DNA of 7,713 bases from a bacterium (GTDB lineage Bacteria > JAGOBX01). The notes beneath the pieces were generated by a model. The model worked only from the letters and a program-made list of their open reading frames with translations. It ran no database searches and was not told the origin of the DNA. The DNA lies in contig JAKPEO010000025.1 of assembly GCA_029551925.1 (NCBI GenBank), forward strand, positions 1 to 7,713, given 5' to 3'. Every line of letters starts with the position of its first letter. Positions within the stretch are counted from its first letter, which is position 1. Made by a program: the position numbers and the translations under genes. Below are positions 5,998 through 7,713 of the stretch, piece after piece.

Positions 5998-6037
5998 TGC
6001 GCACATTGCGCATTCGTATTTTTTGTGCGTGGTTTTT
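5998..6037 (+). terminator. possible terminator after the methyltransferase gene
   Basis: CGCACA (6000-6005) pairs with TGTGCG (6024-6029), extendable by two G-T pairs, and TGG plus five T (6033-6037) follow. The loop is long. Alternatively TGCGCA (5998-6003) and TGCGCA (6007-6012) form a compact hairpin with a three-base loop, followed by TTCGTATTTTTT. The two forms are mutually exclusive. Either could end the restriction-modification transcript, and neither is strong. Confidence 0.4.
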
Positions 6038-6065
6038 AAAGGCAATGGATAATATCTGTAAATAT

Positions 6066-6093
6066 TTGTTTTATTTTTCTAAAAAAGTATTAT
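6066..6093 (+). promoter_or_regulatory. weak candidate promoter of dut
   Basis: TTGTTT (6066-6071), 16 bases, then TATTAT (6088-6093). The -10 matches five of six bases but the -35 only three of six. Transcription would begin near 6100, leaving a leader of about 15 bases with GGTGAT (6106-6111) as the ribosome site. Chance matches are frequent in this AT-rich stretch. Confidence 0.2.
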
Positions 6094-6114
6094 CGTATAT
6101 GACTTGGTGATGTT

Positions 6115-6543
6115 ATGAAGATAAATATCTATCGTATTGATAAGGAATTACCACTGCCGAAATATGAAACCGCTGGCGCAGTGGGCTTTGATTTTATATG
6201 CCGAGAAACAATAAATATTGCGCCGCAGTCATTGGCATTAATACCTGCTAATGTTATTATTGAAGTGCCGCAGGGCTATATGTTGGCTGTTGTGCCGCGC
6301 AGCTCTACTCCTAAAAAAGGATTATTTTTAGCAAATAGCATCGGGATAATTGATAATGATTATTGCGGCCCTAATGACGAAATAAAAATTTTTGTTTATA
6401 ATTATACGCAAAATGAAGTAATTGTTCAGCGCGGCGATAGAATAGCGCAGGGAATAATTATAAAAATCGAAAAACCACAATTATCTGAACTATCAGCGCC
6501 GCCTAATAAAGATAATCGCAATGGTTTTGGCAGCACCGGTTGA
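6115..6543 (+). CDS. dut: dUTP diphosphatase (trimeric dUTPase)
   Basis: The enzyme splits dUTP to dUMP and pyrophosphate, keeping uracil out of DNA and supplying dUMP for thymidylate synthesis. All five motifs of the trimeric family are visible in 142 residues: motif 1 AGAVGFDF (20-27), motif 2 PRSS (61-64), motif 3 IGIIDNDYCG (76-85, with catalytic Asp80 and Tyr83 in the uridine pocket), motif 4 RGDRIAQG (106-113) and the mobile C-terminal motif 5 RNGFGSTG (135-142, whose Phe closes over the uracil). Motif 3 has the longer form CGPNDEIKI in place of the common RGEI form, a variant of the family. The ATG follows GGTGAT (6106-6111). The lipoprotein gene begins only 12 bases after the stop, so the two are probably cotranscribed. 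Length is normal for the family. Confidence 0.96.
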   Translation: MKINIYRIDKELPLPKYETAGAVGFDFICRETINIAPQSLALIPANVIIEVPQGYMLAVVPRSSTPKKGLFLANSIGIIDNDYCGPNDEIKIFVYNYTQNEVIVQRGDRIAQGIIIKIEKPQLSELSAPPNKDNRNGFGSTG

Positions 6544-6555
6544 TATTAAAAAAAT

Positions 6556-7377
6556 ATGAAAAAACTATTTTTTTTGTTTGTGATTTTTTTTATTTCTGTT
6601 AGTTGTAAAAATGAACAAACGAAAGATTTTGAAATTGTCTATACTGCAAATTTTTCGAGTATTGAGAAAAAGAATATTTCTAAAATATCTGAACTTATAA
6701 ATAATTTATCATCATCAAATAAAGAAGATTTGCTTTTAATTGATTCCGGCGGATTTTTTGATGATACGAGAAATATAAATACTTTTAATGACATTTTGCA
6801 ATTTTATAATAATTTGCAATATACCTGTATTGCTCCGTCTTTTTTTGATATAACAACAGAAACATTCATTTCTATATTAAATTCAATCAAAGCGCCGAAA
6901 ATACTTACTAATATAGAATTATCTGAAAAATTTGATACTTCGCAATTTCACAAATCTATTATTTTAGAAAAATCCGGTTTAAGATTTTTGATAATGAATA
7001 TAGTTGATAATTCAAAAAACGCTGTTTCTAAGACTGTAAAAAAAAATATTCCGAATGATATTGCTATAAAAATTGAATTATTGAAAAATCAAAATAATTA
7101 TGATTTTATTATTTTATCAACTAATTTAGAGTTTTCAAAACTGCCGAATATATGCTTTCAATTTCCTGAAATTCATTTAATTTTGTGGTCTGACGGGTTT
7201 TTTGATTTGCCGCTTCCTAAAAAAAATTGGAATGATATTTTAATTGTTAGTTCTAATATCAGCGATAATATCGGCCGATTAATTTTATCATTTAATTATT
7301 CAGAGTTTTTTAATAAATACAGCCCGGAAAATTTTAGATATAAAAATCAACTTATTAGCGTAAAAAATAAATTATAA
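6556..7377 (+). CDS. lipoprotein with a degenerate 5'-nucleotidase-like metallophosphoesterase domain
   Basis: A 273-residue exported protein. MKK and a hydrophobic stretch lead to SVSC, with Cys17 as the likely lipidated residue. Ser at -3 makes this an unusual lipobox. The rest follows, by eye, the layout of the UshA/5'-nucleotidase N-terminal domain: FEIVYTANFSS (25-35) where these enzymes have a strand and DLHG, LLLIDSGGFF (59-68) for LLLDAGDFF, CIAPSFFDI (91-99) for the GNHEFD region, RFLIMNIVD (143-151), FIILSTNLE (184-192) for the SHLG region, HLILWSDGFF (207-216) for LILGGHSH, and IVSSNISDNIGRLILSFN (230-247) for the typical closing strand with GRL. The metal-binding Asp, His and Asn residues are replaced at every site, so a catalytic role is unlikely. 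The C-terminal nucleotide-binding domain is absent. It lies 12 bases after dut with no visible Shine-Dalgarno. Its role is unknown. The lipoprotein call is firmer than the fold. Confidence 0.6.
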   Translation: MKKLFFLFVIFFISVSCKNEQTKDFEIVYTANFSSIEKKNISKISELINNLSSSNKEDLLLIDSGGFFDDTRNINTFNDILQFYNNLQYTCIAPSFFDITTETFISILNSIKAPKILTNIELSEKFDTSQFHKSIILEKSGLRFLIMNIVDNSKNAVSKTVKKNIPNDIAIKIELLKNQNNYDFIILSTNLEFSKLPNICFQFPEIHLILWSDGFFDLPLPKKNWNDILIVSSNISDNIGRLILSFNYSEFFNKYSPENFRYKNQLISVKNKL

Positions 7378-7416
7378 TGGATTATAGATTTTGTTAAATT
7401 ATTAAAGAAAAAAATT

Positions 7417-7441
7417 AAATAATCAATCGATTATTTTTTTT
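7417..7441. terminator. bidirectional A/T-rich terminator between converging genes
   Basis: AAATAATC (7417-7424) pairs with GATTATTT (7429-7436) around AATC. T-runs lie on both sides when read outward: eight T at 7434-7441 on the plus strand, and the complement of the A-run at 7408-7414 on the minus strand. It could stop transcription from the lipoprotein gene and from the facing thioredoxin-like gene, whose stop codon (7423-7425) falls inside it. The stem has only two G-C pairs. Confidence 0.4.
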
Positions 7442-7713
7442 AATTTTGCAATTATTTCTTCTTTTGAATAATAGCCCTCGTGTCTGAAAATTTCATTTCC
7501 TTGTCTATCAAAGAAAAATTGCATTGGGATTACTTGTATTGGAAAATACGCGGATTTTTCCGATTCTTTGTCTAAATCAATATAAATAATATCAACAATA
7601 TCTTTGTATTCTTTTTTTAGTTCTTTTAATATCGGCTGTATCAATTTGCAAGGTATATAGGATTCAGCGTCTAATGCTATTATTACAGGTTTTGTTGTTT
7701 TTATAAATTCCGG
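7423..7713 (-). CDS. thioredoxin-like protein lacking the first active-site cysteine (5' end outside the window)
   Basis: The frame is open to the window edge, giving the last 96 residues. They match a thioredoxin fold: KPVIIALDAES (8-18 of the visible part) is the strand before the active site, then YIPCKLIQPILKEL (19-32) where relatives read CXPCK, then DIIYIDLDKE (41-50), PIQVIPMQFFFD (58-69) with the cis-proline at 63, and FRHEGYYSKEEII (76-88). Relatives in this group of small, often exported thioredoxins usually have CIPC. Here the first cysteine is Tyr19 (TAT, complement of 7657-7659), one base from a TGT cysteine codon, while Cys22 is kept. A TTG at 7642-7644 could be mistaken for a start but falls after the active site. 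A monothiol or non-redox role is inferred. A signal peptide, if any, is outside the window. Confidence 0.85.
   Translation of the reverse strand, partial: PEFIKTTKPVIIALDAESYIPCKLIQPILKELKKEYKDIVDIIYIDLDKESEKSAYFPIQVIPMQFFFDRQGNEIFRHEGYYSKEEIIAKLKKIID

Noticed and set aside
7642-7644. TTG as the start of the thioredoxin-like gene
   Set aside because: The frame continues upstream with a conserved strand and active-site region to the window edge, so the gene starts outside.
1-7713. CRISPR array, tRNA, rRNA, insertion sequence or phage genes
   Set aside because: No regularly spaced repeats, cloverleaf-like segments, rRNA sequences, transposase motifs or terminal repeats were seen on reading through. 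A dUTPase alone does not indicate a prophage.

Overview
The window is AT-rich chromosomal DNA from a flagellated bacterium that makes its own arginine. Its coding style is distinctive: A/T-rich codons dominate, with scattered GCG, CGC and GGC codons. One gene carries a signal peptide with a lipobox. These traits do not fix a phylum, and I do not name one.

Positions 1-334 are a gene-poor leader. They include an open frame on the minus strand that reads like the tail of a membrane protein but has no start. Two tandem flagellin genes follow (335-1147 and 1427-2242). They are clear paralogues of about 270 residues with almost no variable domain. Each is followed by a large stem-loop, and the second has a terminator-like hairpin directly in front of its ribosome binding site. 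A 550-base stretch without a convincing gene (2243-2792) holds the flagellin hairpin, a very strong intrinsic terminator with no obvious gene to end, several inverted repeats and a good promoter. That promoter serves argB (2793-3689), an N-acetylglutamate kinase with the N-terminal helix typical of arginine-inhibited forms.

Positions 3771-5970 hold a compact two-gene unit. A probable restriction endonuclease overlaps by 17 bases an N6-adenine DNA methyltransferase of the TaqI/Eco57I type. The endonuclease gene comes first, and both genes look more A/T-dominated than argB and dut, which fits an acquired restriction-modification system.

The last part has dut (dUTP diphosphatase, 6115-6543) and, 12 bases later, a lipoprotein gene (6556-7377). 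The lipoprotein follows the layout of the 5'-nucleotidase metallophosphoesterase domain, but every metal-binding motif appears to be lost. Facing it, and separated by a hairpin that could stop transcription both ways, is the 3' part of a thioredoxin-like gene cut by the window edge. Its CXXC motif reads YIPC.

I see no unambiguous new multi-gene system. The best leads are the apparently inactive 5'-nucleotidase-like lipoprotein, the thioredoxin-like protein without its first cysteine, the restriction-modification unit with an atypical nuclease motif, the flaB leader hairpin, and single cysteines in both flagellins.
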